Positions 35,251 through 44,640 of a stretch of 64,000 nt of DNA are shown here, one piece after another. The stretch comes from an uncultured cyanobacterium. GTDB lineage: Bacteria; Cyanobacteriota; Cyanobacteriia; Cyanobacteriales; FACHB-T130. Made by a program: the position numbers and the translations under genes. Where the stretch lies: contig CAKZHE010000265.1 of NCBI GenBank assembly GCA_936920195.1, forward strand, positions 1-64,000. Direction: 5' to 3'. Position 1 is the first letter of the stretch, and each line of letters starts with the position of its first letter. The notes below the pieces were generated by a model. That model worked only from the letters and a program-made list of their open reading frames with translations. It did not search any database and was not told the DNA's origin.

Positions 35251-35991
35251 ATGGACAACACGAAGCTGAATAATTCGGATGATTATGACCAATGGCACAA
35301 CACTGTTCACGGTCAAGAAAATTTAGCAAATATTAAGCTCGAACAATGGCACATAAATGCCTTGAGTTTATCGCCTGATCTGAAGGGCTTAAAAGTTCTA
35401 GAAGTTGGTTGTGGGGTAGGTGATTTTGCCATTCACTTATCAACACAACAAGCCAAAGTAACCGCTGTAGATTTTTCCACAAAAGCAATTGAATTAGCTG
35501 TTCAAAAATCAAAATTGCAAACTAACTCTGTCCAGTTTCAAGTTGCTGATGCTCAATCGCTACCATTTGAGAACAATTCCTTTGATATACTATTCTCTTG
35601 TGAATGCTTAGAACACGTCCCAGATCCAAAACTGGTATTAGCTGAATTTCAAAGAGTTTTGAAACCTGCGGGCAAGCTTGTACTTACCACTGAAAATTAT
35701 TCAAATGCTATGGTGCTATACTGGTTGGCTTGTTGGCTTCGCAAACAGCCTTTTAACAGTGGGGAGTATGTGCAACCAATTGAACACTTTTTTTTGTATT
35801 GGAATGTCAGGAGTATGATTAATATATCTGGATTTCGAGTAGAAAAAATAATTGGTTCCCATCATGTATTTCTAATGCTGCCCAGATTGCATCCTCACAC
35901 CTTTGTAAAAGAAAAATTTGAAAATCCTCTAGCCGCATCAGTTTTTCGTCCATTGGCTCGACATATGGCATTTGCCGCAGTTAAAAAATAG
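35251..35991 (+). CDS. Class I SAM methyltransferase (Methyltransf_11 type)
   Basis: 246 residues with VLEVGCGVGDFAIHLS (motif I), VTAVDFSTKAIELAV, FDILFSCECLEHVPDP and RVLKPAGKLVLTTENYS, the full small-molecule methyltransferase core. The C-terminal half has hydrophobic stretches (AMVLYWLACWLRKQ) like UbiE/Coq5-type or polymer-modifying enzymes. Spacing to both neighbours is short, consistent with one transcript. Confidence 0.85.
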   Translation: MDNTKLNNSDDYDQWHNTVHGQENLANIKLEQWHINALSLSPDLKGLKVLEVGCGVGDFAIHLSTQQAKVTAVDFSTKAIELAVQKSKLQTNSVQFQVADAQSLPFENNSFDILFSCECLEHVPDPKLVLAEFQRVLKPAGKLVLTTENYSNAMVLYWLACWLRKQPFNSGEYVQPIEHFFLYWNVRSMINISGFRVEKIIGSHHVFLMLPRLHPHTFVKEKFENPLAASVFRPLARHMAFAAVKK

Positions 35992-36001
35992 GTAAATATA
36001 A

Positions 36002-37087
36002 ATGAAAAAAATTATTTTTCATGTAGCTGAAGTAGCGTTATCTCAGCAATCTGGCATGGGTAGGGTAGCATGGCACTGGAAAAATGAGTTTGAACAGCGC
36101 GGATACGATTTCGTACACATTGGCCCAGCAGAGGTTGGCTCTCTGTTGCACAAGGGATTATTTCCTAATGCAGCATATCAAACATATAAGCGATGTGGAC
36201 GAGTTGCTTCATTATTGCTAGTCCATGAACCTGCCTCTGGAGCGTTTATAAATCAGGACGTTCCTACTGTCGTTTTCAGTCATGGGGTAGAAAGAAGAGC
36301 CTGGAACTTAGCTTTAAATGGAAAAGACGGAACAAATAAAAAAATTAGTTGGCGAACAAAAGTTTTTTTTCCACTCTGGAGACTACGCCAATGCGATTTG
36401 GGCTTACGAAAGGCGGTAAAACTTCTATTGATCAATGAAGAAGATAGGGTATTTACTGAAAAATATTATCACCGAAAATCCCAAGATATTTATGTTTTCA
36501 AAAACGGAATAAATAAATTAACATTAAATGAAATTATTCAGCCTAAAGATCAAATAACCGTAGGATTTTTAGGCTCCTGGATAGAAAGAAAAGGAATTAG
36601 AACACTGGTCGAAGCTGCTCAAATTTTATATGAACAAGGTTGGCGATTGAATTGGCTTTTAGCTGGCACTAACGTTGATAGTGAGTCAGTTTTAAAATTT
36701 TTTCCCAGTAATTTGCATTCTTCTGTAGAGATAATACAGTGTTTTGATCCAGAAAATGAGGAGAGTATTTTAGCTCGTTGCAATATTTTTGTTTTACCTA
36801 GTTTTTTCGAGGGGCAATCCTTGGCACTACTTCAAGCTATGGCAGCGGGAAGATGCTGCATAACTACAAATTGCTGCGGTCAGCGAGATCTAATTCAAAA
36901 CGGCGATAATGGATTACTTTATGAACCAGGTAATGCCTGTGAATTAGCATTTTTGATTGAGCAATGTTTAAAAGATGAACAATTAAGATTAAATTTGGGT
37001 AGAAATGCTAAACTATTGGTTAAAGATAGAAGCTGGAAAACTGTATCAGATGAAGTAGTAGATCAAATAGAAAAGGTATTGCTTTAA
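36002..37087 (+). CDS. GT4-family glycosyltransferase
   Basis: 361 residues, GT-B fold. N-terminus begins IIFHVAEVALSQQSGMGRVAWHW. The donor domain has VGFLGSWIERKGIRTLVEAAQ and FVLPSFFEGQSLALLQAMAAG (EX7E pattern with the second position as Gln/Leu variants), then NGLLYEPGNA. It starts 10 bp after the methyltransferase gene. Confidence 0.88.
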   Translation: MKKIIFHVAEVALSQQSGMGRVAWHWKNEFEQRGYDFVHIGPAEVGSLLHKGLFPNAAYQTYKRCGRVASLLLVHEPASGAFINQDVPTVVFSHGVERRAWNLALNGKDGTNKKISWRTKVFFPLWRLRQCDLGLRKAVKLLLINEEDRVFTEKYYHRKSQDIYVFKNGINKLTLNEIIQPKDQITVGFLGSWIERKGIRTLVEAAQILYEQGWRLNWLLAGTNVDSESVLKFFPSNLHSSVEIIQCFDPENEESILARCNIFVLPSFFEGQSLALLQAMAAGRCCITTNCCGQRDLIQNGDNGLLYEPGNACELAFLIEQCLKDEQLRLNLGRNAKLLVKDRSWKTVSDEVVDQIEKVLL

Positions 37088-37107
37088 TAGCAAAGTAGTG
37101 TTAATTT

Positions 37108-38229
37108 ATGATTGAAATAGTGAATCTCTCTAGCAATAATCCTAAGATCGCTCAAATTGTTCCCCAACTGCCGCCAGCCATCAACGGGGTGGGAGATTAT
37201 GCTTTGAATTTAGCTTGTCAGTTGCGTCAAGATTGGGGAATAGAAACGAACTTTATTGTTGGCGATACTCATTGGCAAGGAGCGAATACAATTGAAGGTT
37301 TTGCCGTTCAAAAGATTGTCGATTATTCTTCAAAGAGATTATCACTACTTTTATTGAATCAATCATCTTTACAGATTCCAGTTTTACTTCATTATGTAGG
37401 TTATGGGTATGCCAAAAGAGGTTATCCAGTTTGGTTAATAGAAGGCTTAAGAAACTGGAAAGCAAATAATGATAATTCCCATTTTGTAACAATGTTTCAT
37501 GAAATTTATGCTTCTTCTAAAAAACCTTGGGAAAGTTCTTTTTGGTTATCCCCACTCCAAAAAAACTTAGCTGTGCAACTCGCAAAATTGAGCGATCGCT
37601 GCCTAACCAGCAAGCAACTATACGCCGAAATTCTGTATAATTTAAGTGGAGGCAAGCATACTCAAATTCCCACCCTTCCCGTATTTTCTAACATCGGAGA
37701 GCCAGAGCAAATACCACCGTTGGCAGATCGTCATCGACGGATGATAGTTTTTGGAAGTGTGAGCAATCGGCGACGGGTTTATCAAGAATCTTTAACAGAA
37801 TTGATCCATGCTTGCAAACTATTGGAAATTGAGGAAATCTGGGATATTGGCTCATCAACCGGGTTGAAATTATCCACAGTTAACGGTTTGCCTGTACTGG
37901 AAATGGGTAAGCAGCCTGCCCCAGAAATTAGCAAAATTATGTTAAATTCTCTAGCAGGTTTTTTAAATTATCACCCCGACTTTTTAGGAAGATCGACTAT
38001 CTTTGCTAGTTACTGCGCTCATGGGTTGTTGCCTGTCAGTGCCAAAGGGAGTAAATTACCCGTAGATGGGATAGAATTAGGAAAGCACTACTGGATGCCT
38101 AATCTTGACGAAGTGCCAGGAGAGCTTAAAGCTAGCGCGATCGCTAACCATGCTTACTCATGGTATCAAACTCATAATCTATCAGTACAAGCCCAGATTT
38201 TTAGCTCAAATTTGTTTAGCAATTTCTAA
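37108..38229 (+). CDS. Probable GT-B glycosyltransferase
   Basis: 373 residues. The N-terminus AQIVPQLPPAINGVGDYALNLA is the typical start of a GT4 acceptor domain and MIVFGSVSNRRRVYQESLTELI the start of the second Rossmann domain. The usual EX7E stretch is not clear; the closest segment is LNYHPDFLGRSTIFASYCAHG, so the enzyme is a divergent member or has lost donor-site residues. It is encoded between a clear GT4 and a clear GT2 gene. Confidence 0.7.
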   Translation: MIEIVNLSSNNPKIAQIVPQLPPAINGVGDYALNLACQLRQDWGIETNFIVGDTHWQGANTIEGFAVQKIVDYSSKRLSLLLLNQSSLQIPVLLHYVGYGYAKRGYPVWLIEGLRNWKANNDNSHFVTMFHEIYASSKKPWESSFWLSPLQKNLAVQLAKLSDRCLTSKQLYAEILYNLSGGKHTQIPTLPVFSNIGEPEQIPPLADRHRRMIVFGSVSNRRRVYQESLTELIHACKLLEIEEIWDIGSSTGLKLSTVNGLPVLEMGKQPAPEISKIMLNSLAGFLNYHPDFLGRSTIFASYCAHGLLPVSAKGSKLPVDGIELGKHYWMPNLDEVPGELKASAIANHAYSWYQTHNLSVQAQIFSSNLFSNF

Positions 38230-38252
38230 GCAAACAGGAGGATTAGACTTTA

Positions 38253-39227
38253 GTGAAAAATACCATCGAACTAGCAGTAATTATTAACTCTTTCAACAGG
38301 CTGATACTGCTGCGCGATGCACTAAACTCGATCGCTGGTGTAGTTACTCAAGCTCCAATAAAAGCAGCAATTATTATTTTTGAAGCTGGTTCTACTGACG
38401 GCAGTGTTGAATTTATTAAAAACTTTTCAGAAAATACTCTAGAACCTGAGATTATTTGCCTCTCGCCTTCTGAGGATGTCAATCGATCTTTTAGCGCTGG
38501 CTGCAATTATGTCGTAGAATTTGCCGCCCAAATTTTTCCTAATCTTAAATATTGTTTGTTTTTCGAGACAGATAACTTTATCACCAATCAATCAGCCCTA
38601 CCCCTAGCAATTAAACTTTTAGAACAAGAGGAAAAATTTGGAGCCGTTGGCTTTACCGTTGAAAAATATAATGGTGAAAAAACTGGCTTTGGGGCTTGCT
38701 TTCCCACACCGCTATCTTTCATTATCGGACAGCAGCTTTCTCAAAAGCTAGGTTTGAGAAAAATGTCAATTAAGCAGTGGTTCCCCTTTTCAGAAAGTAG
38801 TTATGCTTTCAGCGATATAGTTTTTACCAGTCCGCTTTTAGTCAGATATGCTGCATGGCAGTCTACAGGAGGAATGGATACAGAAAAATTTCCCTACTCA
38901 GATTGTGACAGCGATTGGTGTTGGACAGCTGACAAAAAAGGTTGGCAGTTAGTAGTTTTAGATCTGCCAGGAGTAATTCATGACAATAAAATGCAATCAT
39001 CAACATGGTCTGCAAATCGGGTAATTAATTTCCATCAAGCCAGATTTCGGTTATTATTAAAGCACAGGGGTCAGTGGATAATTTTCCTCAAGCCACTGCT
39101 ATTTGTCAGGCACTGCCTAGAGTTCTGTATGCTAATATTCATTTCACTATGGTCAGAACGAGCAAAAAAATCTCTCAACCAACGCAAAACGCTAACTAAA
39201 ACTGTCTTTAAAGGATATGAGGCGTGA
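38253..39227 (+). CDS. GT2-family glycosyltransferase
   Basis: 324 residues from a GTG preceded by AGGAGG (about 10 bp), which settles the start. Core segments: LAVIINSFNRLILLRDALNSI, FEAGSTDGSVEFIKNF and CLFFETDNFITNQSAL. The last acidic pair is ETDN rather than DxD. A hydrophobic helix (IIFLKPLLFVRHCLEFCMLIF) near the C-terminus suggests membrane association. The stop overlaps the start of the next gene (GTGATG). Confidence 0.85.
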   Translation: MKNTIELAVIINSFNRLILLRDALNSIAGVVTQAPIKAAIIIFEAGSTDGSVEFIKNFSENTLEPEIICLSPSEDVNRSFSAGCNYVVEFAAQIFPNLKYCLFFETDNFITNQSALPLAIKLLEQEEKFGAVGFTVEKYNGEKTGFGACFPTPLSFIIGQQLSQKLGLRKMSIKQWFPFSESSYAFSDIVFTSPLLVRYAAWQSTGGMDTEKFPYSDCDSDWCWTADKKGWQLVVLDLPGVIHDNKMQSSTWSANRVINFHQARFRLLLKHRGQWIIFLKPLLFVRHCLEFCMLIFISLWSERAKKSLNQRKTLTKTVFKGYEA

Positions 39228-40090
39228 TGGCGATGCAAAAACTAATAAATGCTGTCGGCTGGAAAATGAAGCAAAAATATTCTCAAATGAGATCTCGTCT
39301 AGGCGGAGGATATTATATTTGGCAGCTGGAAAATGGAATTAATTTTATCTCTCGCACAGGCGATGCTTTTTCCCATGTACTTTATGTCTGCAAAGGCCAT
39401 GAAAAAGTTGAAATGAATTGGTGTCGGCGCTGGATTAAACTTGGTAATACAGGTCAGTCATTAATCGATTGTGGAGCTAATATTGGTTATTTTTCAGCAG
39501 TTCTAGCCCAAGCTTGTTCTCTAAATCAGATATTAGCCATTGAAGGAAATCAGCACATAGCCAACTTATGCCAAGAAAATTTGAATCTCTTGGGAATCAA
39601 AAATGTCAAAGTAGTTCAAGCAATTCTTTCTGAAAATCTCAATGATAAGTGCATAATTCCCGATTTGCCTGGGAGAGAACCGTGGCAGCAAGCAGTAAAA
39701 GTTGATTCTGCTGCCGATGCTTTCTACACAAACACTTTGGATAATCTAGTTAAAGAATATAATATTCAGCCAAGTCTGGTTAAAATTGATTGTGAGGGGT
39801 TTGAAACATTTATTCTCAAGGGGGCAACTTCTTTGCTTAGTTCTCTCCGACCAACTTTAATGATTGAATGCAATGACAGAGCCTTAGAACAAGCGGGAAG
39901 CAGCCGAGACGATCTCTTTAATCTGTTACAATCATTTAATTACAAATTATTCTGTCTGGCTAGTTTTAGCGGTGAATATACTTTTGGGGCAGGGTGCGAT
40001 CGCACCTTTCCCTCCTTAGAATTTAATTTTGCCGCTATACCGAATGATGAGGCGAATCTGACTCGATGGAATCAGTCACTATTAACCTAA
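39224..40090 (+). CDS. FkbM-family methyltransferase
   Basis: 288 residues; GTG at 39224 and ATG at 39227 are both in frame, and the latter overlaps the previous stop by one base. SAM motif I SLIDCGANIGYFSAVLAQ, then LAIEGNQHIANLCQENL, and the hallmark VKIDCEGFETFILKGA. It is translationally coupled to the GT2 gene before it, hinting at modification of the sugar that GT2 adds. Confidence 0.88.
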   Translation: MMAMQKLINAVGWKMKQKYSQMRSRLGGGYYIWQLENGINFISRTGDAFSHVLYVCKGHEKVEMNWCRRWIKLGNTGQSLIDCGANIGYFSAVLAQACSLNQILAIEGNQHIANLCQENLNLLGIKNVKVVQAILSENLNDKCIIPDLPGREPWQQAVKVDSAADAFYTNTLDNLVKEYNIQPSLVKIDCEGFETFILKGATSLLSSLRPTLMIECNDRALEQAGSSRDDLFNLLQSFNYKLFCLASFSGEYTFGAGCDRTFPSLEFNFAAIPNDEANLTRWNQSLLT

Positions 40091-40110
40091 ATTAATGAAC
40101 GAGAAAAATC

Positions 40111-40902
40111 ATGATCTGGCAATTCATTTTTAAACAATTAATTTATTGGGGTCATCGTCTAGCAAATTTAGGCTATTTATTAGCTTACCCATCTTACGCA
40201 AAAGTTAGAGGAGGTAGGGGCAGTGCTGAAATTTATCAACTACTTAATAAAAAATGGTTCACTAAAACAGAAATTAAGCTAGTAATAGATGTAGGGGCAA
40301 ATGAGGGACAGTTTATTAGGACTTCTTTAGCATTAATGCCCAACACCGCAATATTAGCATTTGAGCCTAATCCAATCAGTGTACAAAATTTACTGCAAAA
40401 AGCTAATTGGAATACAGAACAAGTAAAAATTTTTTCCTTAGCACTTGGAAGTTCTCAAGATAATTTATTATTAAATGTTAGTAAATTTTCTCCAGCATCT
40501 TCATTGCTAAAAAATAGTGAAAGACTAAATCAAGAATTTCCAGATTTACTGACTGAAAAAATTGTTGATGTAAAAATAAACCGCTTAGATAATATTCTAA
40601 AAGAATTAGACATTCCTTTATGCGATCAATCATTATTAATAAAAATTGATGTTCAAGGATTTGAACTGGAGGTTTTGAAAGGGGCAAATACAATATTTGA
40701 AAAAATTGCCGTAATTATCTGTGAAGTTAACTTGTCTCTTCTTTATGAAAATCAATCCAATTTTGATGAAATTATTGGTTTTTTATATCTAAATAATTTT
40801 AGATTGATTGATATAGGTCAGCCAATTCGTTCTCGGTTTAACGAAGAAATTTTATATGTTGACTTGGCTTTTATTAGCAACAAAATAATTTTTAACAAAT
40901 AA
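40111..40902 (+). CDS. FkbM-family methyltransferase
   Basis: 263 residues: VIDVGANEGQFIRTSLAL (motif I), ILAFEPNPISVQNL, and IKIDVQGFELEVLKGA, the DVQGFE hallmark of FkbM. It is the fifth member in the locus and diverges clearly from the tandem pair at 23-25 kb. The ATG at 40111 follows a weak AGAAA ribosome-binding region. Confidence 0.88.
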   Translation: MIWQFIFKQLIYWGHRLANLGYLLAYPSYAKVRGGRGSAEIYQLLNKKWFTKTEIKLVIDVGANEGQFIRTSLALMPNTAILAFEPNPISVQNLLQKANWNTEQVKIFSLALGSSQDNLLLNVSKFSPASSLLKNSERLNQEFPDLLTEKIVDVKINRLDNILKELDIPLCDQSLLIKIDVQGFELEVLKGANTIFEKIAVIICEVNLSLLYENQSNFDEIIGFLYLNNFRLIDIGQPIRSRFNEEILYVDLAFISNKIIFNK

Positions 40903-40920
40903 ACTTAAATTCGTAAAAGC

Positions 40921-41928
40921 ATGAAAATTCTGATTTATTCTCCTATGTTTTATCCCAGTATTGGAGGTTTAGAAACAGTTGTTTCTATTCTAGCCCACGA
41001 ATTTGTTGCTCAGGGACATGAGGTAAAGTTAGTTTCACAAATTCCAGCTACAGATAATAAATACTTTCCCTTTGAAATTATCCGTCAGCCTAACCCAATG
41101 CAACTCCTTAATTTAACTCGTTGGTGCGATGTTTACTTCCAACCAAACATTAGTTTGAAGGGAATTTGGCAATTGCTTATTACCCCTAAACCTTGGGTAG
41201 TAGTACATCAATCTTGGTACTCTCGTACAGATGGTAGTTTAGGTTGGCAAGACCATTTAAAACATTTTTTCCTTCGGTTTGCTACTGGCATTTCAGTCAG
41301 TCAAGCTGTTGCGAATCATGTTTCTACCCCATCAGTAGTTATTCCCAATTCTTATCGCGAAGATATCTTTTATGAAATGCCAGAGATTAAACGAGAAAAG
41401 AATCTGGTTTTTTTGGGACGATTAGTGTCCGATAAGGGAGTAGATTTACTGTTCAATGCTTTAGCTAATTTGAAAATTTTAGGGCTAACTCCAAAATTGA
41501 CAATAATAGGTCAAGGACCAGAAGAATCTAAGCTCCGCCAACAGGTAAAGGAATTAAATATAGCTAATCAAGTAAATTTTGTGGGGGCAAAAGTTGCACA
41601 GGAATTAGTCGAGTTACTGAATGCTCATCAAATTATGGTAGTTCCGTCACTCTGGCAAGAACCATTTGGGATTGTGGCACTAGAAGGAATTGCCTGTGGC
41701 TGTGTTGTAGTTGGTTCCGAGGGAGGAGGTTTAAAAGATGCGATTGGTTCCTGTGGAGTAACTTTTCCGAATGGAGATGTAGAGGCATTAACAAATAGGC
41801 TAGTTGATTTATTGACCAATCCTGAAAAAATGACTATTTACCGAGCAAATGCAGAATCCCATTTATCAAAACATCAACCATCAGCTATAGCCCAGGCATA
41901 TTTACAAATATTTGAGAGGGCAATCTAG
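40921..41928 (+). CDS. GT4-family glycosyltransferase
   Basis: 335 residues, GT-B fold. MKILIYSPMFYPSIGGLETVVSILA is the standard GT4 opening; the donor domain contains VFLGRLVSDKGVDLLFNALAN and VPSLWQEPFGIVALEGIACG with the complete EX7E motif. Its TAG stop overlaps the GTG start of the polymerase gene by one base. Confidence 0.92.
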   Translation: MKILIYSPMFYPSIGGLETVVSILAHEFVAQGHEVKLVSQIPATDNKYFPFEIIRQPNPMQLLNLTRWCDVYFQPNISLKGIWQLLITPKPWVVVHQSWYSRTDGSLGWQDHLKHFFLRFATGISVSQAVANHVSTPSVVIPNSYREDIFYEMPEIKREKNLVFLGRLVSDKGVDLLFNALANLKILGLTPKLTIIGQGPEESKLRQQVKELNIANQVNFVGAKVAQELVELLNAHQIMVVPSLWQEPFGIVALEGIACGCVVVGSEGGGLKDAIGSCGVTFPNGDVEALTNRLVDLLTNPEKMTIYRANAESHLSKHQPSAIAQAYLQIFERAI

Positions 41929-43334
41929 TGGAAATATTAGGCGCTTTGTTAGTAATTATTATCATAGTTTACATTTCATCCTTAAACTGGTGCAGGACTA
42001 TTAAAGCAGTTTTTTTACTGTTAGTGATTGAAGGAGCGTTGAGAAAATGGGTATTGCCTCAAGCCAGTGAAATGCTCTATTTTTTGAAAGATATAGTCCT
42101 TCTAGGTGCTTATATTGGTTATTTTTCTGTTGGTAGAAATAAAAGGAAAATATCTATTAAAAATGATTACTTCAAAATAATAATTTTTATGGTGGCAGCA
42201 TGGACTTTATTTCAAGTATTTAATCCTAGCTTGGGATCGCCAATTGTCGGATTTTTTGGACTGAGAGGGTATTTATTTTATCTCCCATTAATGTGGATGA
42301 TTCCAGTCATGTTTCAATCCCAAAATGAATTATACAATTTTTTGCGATCGCATCTTTTATTAACCATTCCCGTAGGCATATTAGGCATTGCTCAATTCTT
42401 TGCTCCTGCTAATAGTCCTTTGAATGTTTATGCACCGGGAGCGGTGACTAGCGTGGCTGTATTTGGTGCAGCACAAGCAGCAAGAGTTACTGGGACTTTT
42501 TCTTACCTCAGTGGTTATAGTGTATATTTGATTGTAGTTTTTGCTTTCATTGTAGCCATTATGACCACTCAACAGTCAAAAAAGTGGCAAGTTATATCTA
42601 TTATAGAATTATTATTAATTACAGTTAATTCATTTATGACTGGTTCTCGCGGAGTAATTTTGACGGGGATTTTATTTTTGCTAAGTTATATCATCATAAA
42701 AATAGTATTTTATCCAACTAAAATTTGGCGATTGGTGCAAAGATTTTCACTACCGATTGTGATTGTGGCGATTGCTGCTACCCTTTGGTTTCAGCCCGCA
42801 ATTGATGCCTTTGTACAACGCACAACGGCGAACAAGGATGTACCTGGGCGCATTACAGGGAGTTTTACTGAGATTTTTGAGTTTACCAAATATAAAGATT
42901 TAGATGGCTATGGCACAGGGGCAACTCACCAAGCCTTACCTGCACTGCGAAAAGCATTAAATTTGCCCTCTGGAGAAGTAATTTCGGTTTACTATGAATC
43001 AGAAATGGGTAGAATAGCATTGGAGCTAGGTCCAATCGGCTTTTTTATTTGGTATGGATTGAGAGTTTTTATCTTAATTGGACTTGGGAATGTTTTTTTG
43101 AAACTCAAAAGTCCTTTTCTTAAAGAATTAGCACTTTCTGCCTTTCTGATTCAAGCCATTCAAATTAATAGTCAATTAGTTACCCACCACACATTTTCAG
43201 TTTATTATTGGTTCCTAAGTAGCTTTATCTTTCTGTTACCGCACCTGGAACAGATAGAAAATTGGCATCGAAAACAACAATTATTGCCACCAGATGAAAA
43301 ATCCCCGTATTTCCCTAATTCATCCCACCAGTAA
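41928..43334 (+). CDS. O-antigen polymerase/ligase-like membrane protein (Wzy/WaaL type)
   Basis: 468 residues starting at a GTG that overlaps the preceding stop. About ten to twelve hydrophobic helices, with a large loop between late helices (around GRITGSFTEIFEFTKYKDLDGYGTG, in parts) as in Wzy/WaaL proteins. The segment MTGSRGVILTGILFL is typical of the Wzy_C/O-antigen ligase family. It would polymerise lipid-linked repeat units in the periplasm. Its presence next to Wzc/Wza genes fits a Wzy-dependent route; no flippase (Wzx) was recognised. Confidence 0.82.
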   Translation: MEILGALLVIIIIVYISSLNWCRTIKAVFLLLVIEGALRKWVLPQASEMLYFLKDIVLLGAYIGYFSVGRNKRKISIKNDYFKIIIFMVAAWTLFQVFNPSLGSPIVGFFGLRGYLFYLPLMWMIPVMFQSQNELYNFLRSHLLLTIPVGILGIAQFFAPANSPLNVYAPGAVTSVAVFGAAQAARVTGTFSYLSGYSVYLIVVFAFIVAIMTTQQSKKWQVISIIELLLITVNSFMTGSRGVILTGILFLLSYIIIKIVFYPTKIWRLVQRFSLPIVIVAIAATLWFQPAIDAFVQRTTANKDVPGRITGSFTEIFEFTKYKDLDGYGTGATHQALPALRKALNLPSGEVISVYYESEMGRIALELGPIGFFIWYGLRVFILIGLGNVFLKLKSPFLKELALSAFLIQAIQINSQLVTHHTFSVYYWFLSSFIFLLPHLEQIENWHRKQQLLPPDEKSPYFPNSSHQ

Positions 43335-44562
43335 TCCCTTCGCTCGCAATGCTGCCCTAGCGTTATCAGAAAGGGGTTTACTACAGGAAATCATCACCAC
43401 CACTGCTTATAATCCCCATGCGCCTGTAGCTAGGTATTTAAATTTACTTCCCCAGAAAATTAGCAATCGGATTGCCAATGAATTAGGCAGGCGAACTTGG
43501 ATTCCGCCCAATCATGTTGCTATCCAAACACATCCCTGGAAAGAAGCTATTCGAGTGGCTTTATGCCAAACTGGTTTAAGTTCCTATCTTGGCTTGGGTA
43601 AACAAGGCCCAATTGATTGGGTTTATACTTCCCTAGATCGTCATGTTGCCCAACATCATCTCGATAATATTGATGCTGTTTATGCTTACGAAGATGGAGC
43701 CGCTAGCACGTTTGAAACTGCCAAACCAAGAGGAATTGTTTGTTTATACGATTTGCCGATTCTTTTTTATCGCATGAGTCGAGATATTCAATTAGAAGAA
43801 GCAGAACGGTTTCCAGAATTATTTTCAGCATTGCAGGCGGCTAAAGAACCAAATTGGAAAATTGAGCGCAAAGAGCAGGAAATACAACTAGCAGATCATA
43901 TATTTGTGGCTTCTTCGATTACCAAACAATCTTTATTAAATGTGGGAATTCAACCTGAAAAAATTAGCGTTATTCCCTACGGAGCGCCGATTGAATATTT
44001 TCAGCCTCAGTCTAAACAGGATAGTAACTTTAGAGCCTTATTTGTGGGGCGCGTTGGGCCGCGAAAAGGCGTTCATTACTTATTGCAAGCTTGGAAGGAG
44101 TTAAAATTAGCTGATGCGGAGTTATTATTAGTAGGTATTCAGGAATTTCCGGAGAAATGGTTGGCTCAATATACCGATATTTTCCGTCATATTTCCTCTG
44201 TTCCTCATACCTCATTAAATCAATACTACAGTTCGGCAAATGTTTTAGTATTTCCTTCTTTAATCGAGGGGTTTGGATTAGTGCTAGTGGAAGCAATGGC
44301 TTGTGGCATTCCGGTGATTACCACCCCCCATACCGCAGGTTTAGATATTCTTACTGATGGGGTGGAAGGTTTTATTATTCCGATTCGGGATGTAGAAGCG
44401 TTGAAAACAAAACTAGAATGGTGTTACCAGCATCCCCAAGAGTTAGCCGAAATGGGAAAAGCTGCTCGTCGTAAAGCTGAGGAATTAACATGGAATTTAT
44501 ATCGACAGAGATTAGCTAGTCAGGTAGAGAATATTCTGAGAATTAAAAAAGATGGCAGTTAG
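43294..44562 (+). CDS. GT4-family glycosyltransferase
   Basis: 422 residues; it overlaps the polymerase gene by 41 bp, so they are likely co-transcribed. N-terminal ISLIHPTSNPFARNAALALSE, second domain ALFVGRVGPRKGVHYLLQAWK and donor helix FPSLIEGFGLVLVEAMACG with the full EX7E motif, then TTPHTAGLDIL. It is a complete and ordinary GT4 enzyme. Confidence 0.92.
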   Translation: MKNPRISLIHPTSNPFARNAALALSERGLLQEIITTTAYNPHAPVARYLNLLPQKISNRIANELGRRTWIPPNHVAIQTHPWKEAIRVALCQTGLSSYLGLGKQGPIDWVYTSLDRHVAQHHLDNIDAVYAYEDGAASTFETAKPRGIVCLYDLPILFYRMSRDIQLEEAERFPELFSALQAAKEPNWKIERKEQEIQLADHIFVASSITKQSLLNVGIQPEKISVIPYGAPIEYFQPQSKQDSNFRALFVGRVGPRKGVHYLLQAWKELKLADAELLLVGIQEFPEKWLAQYTDIFRHISSVPHTSLNQYYSSANVLVFPSLIEGFGLVLVEAMACGIPVITTPHTAGLDILTDGVEGFIIPIRDVEALKTKLEWCYQHPQELAEMGKAARRKAEELTWNLYRQRLASQVENILRIKKDGS

Positions 44563-44640
44563 ATTTAATTGGCAAACTGCCCTCGCCCAACTTCGCCTAT
44601 CCATTAGTCAGATCTTTCTTCCCCAATCGAGTTATCCAAT

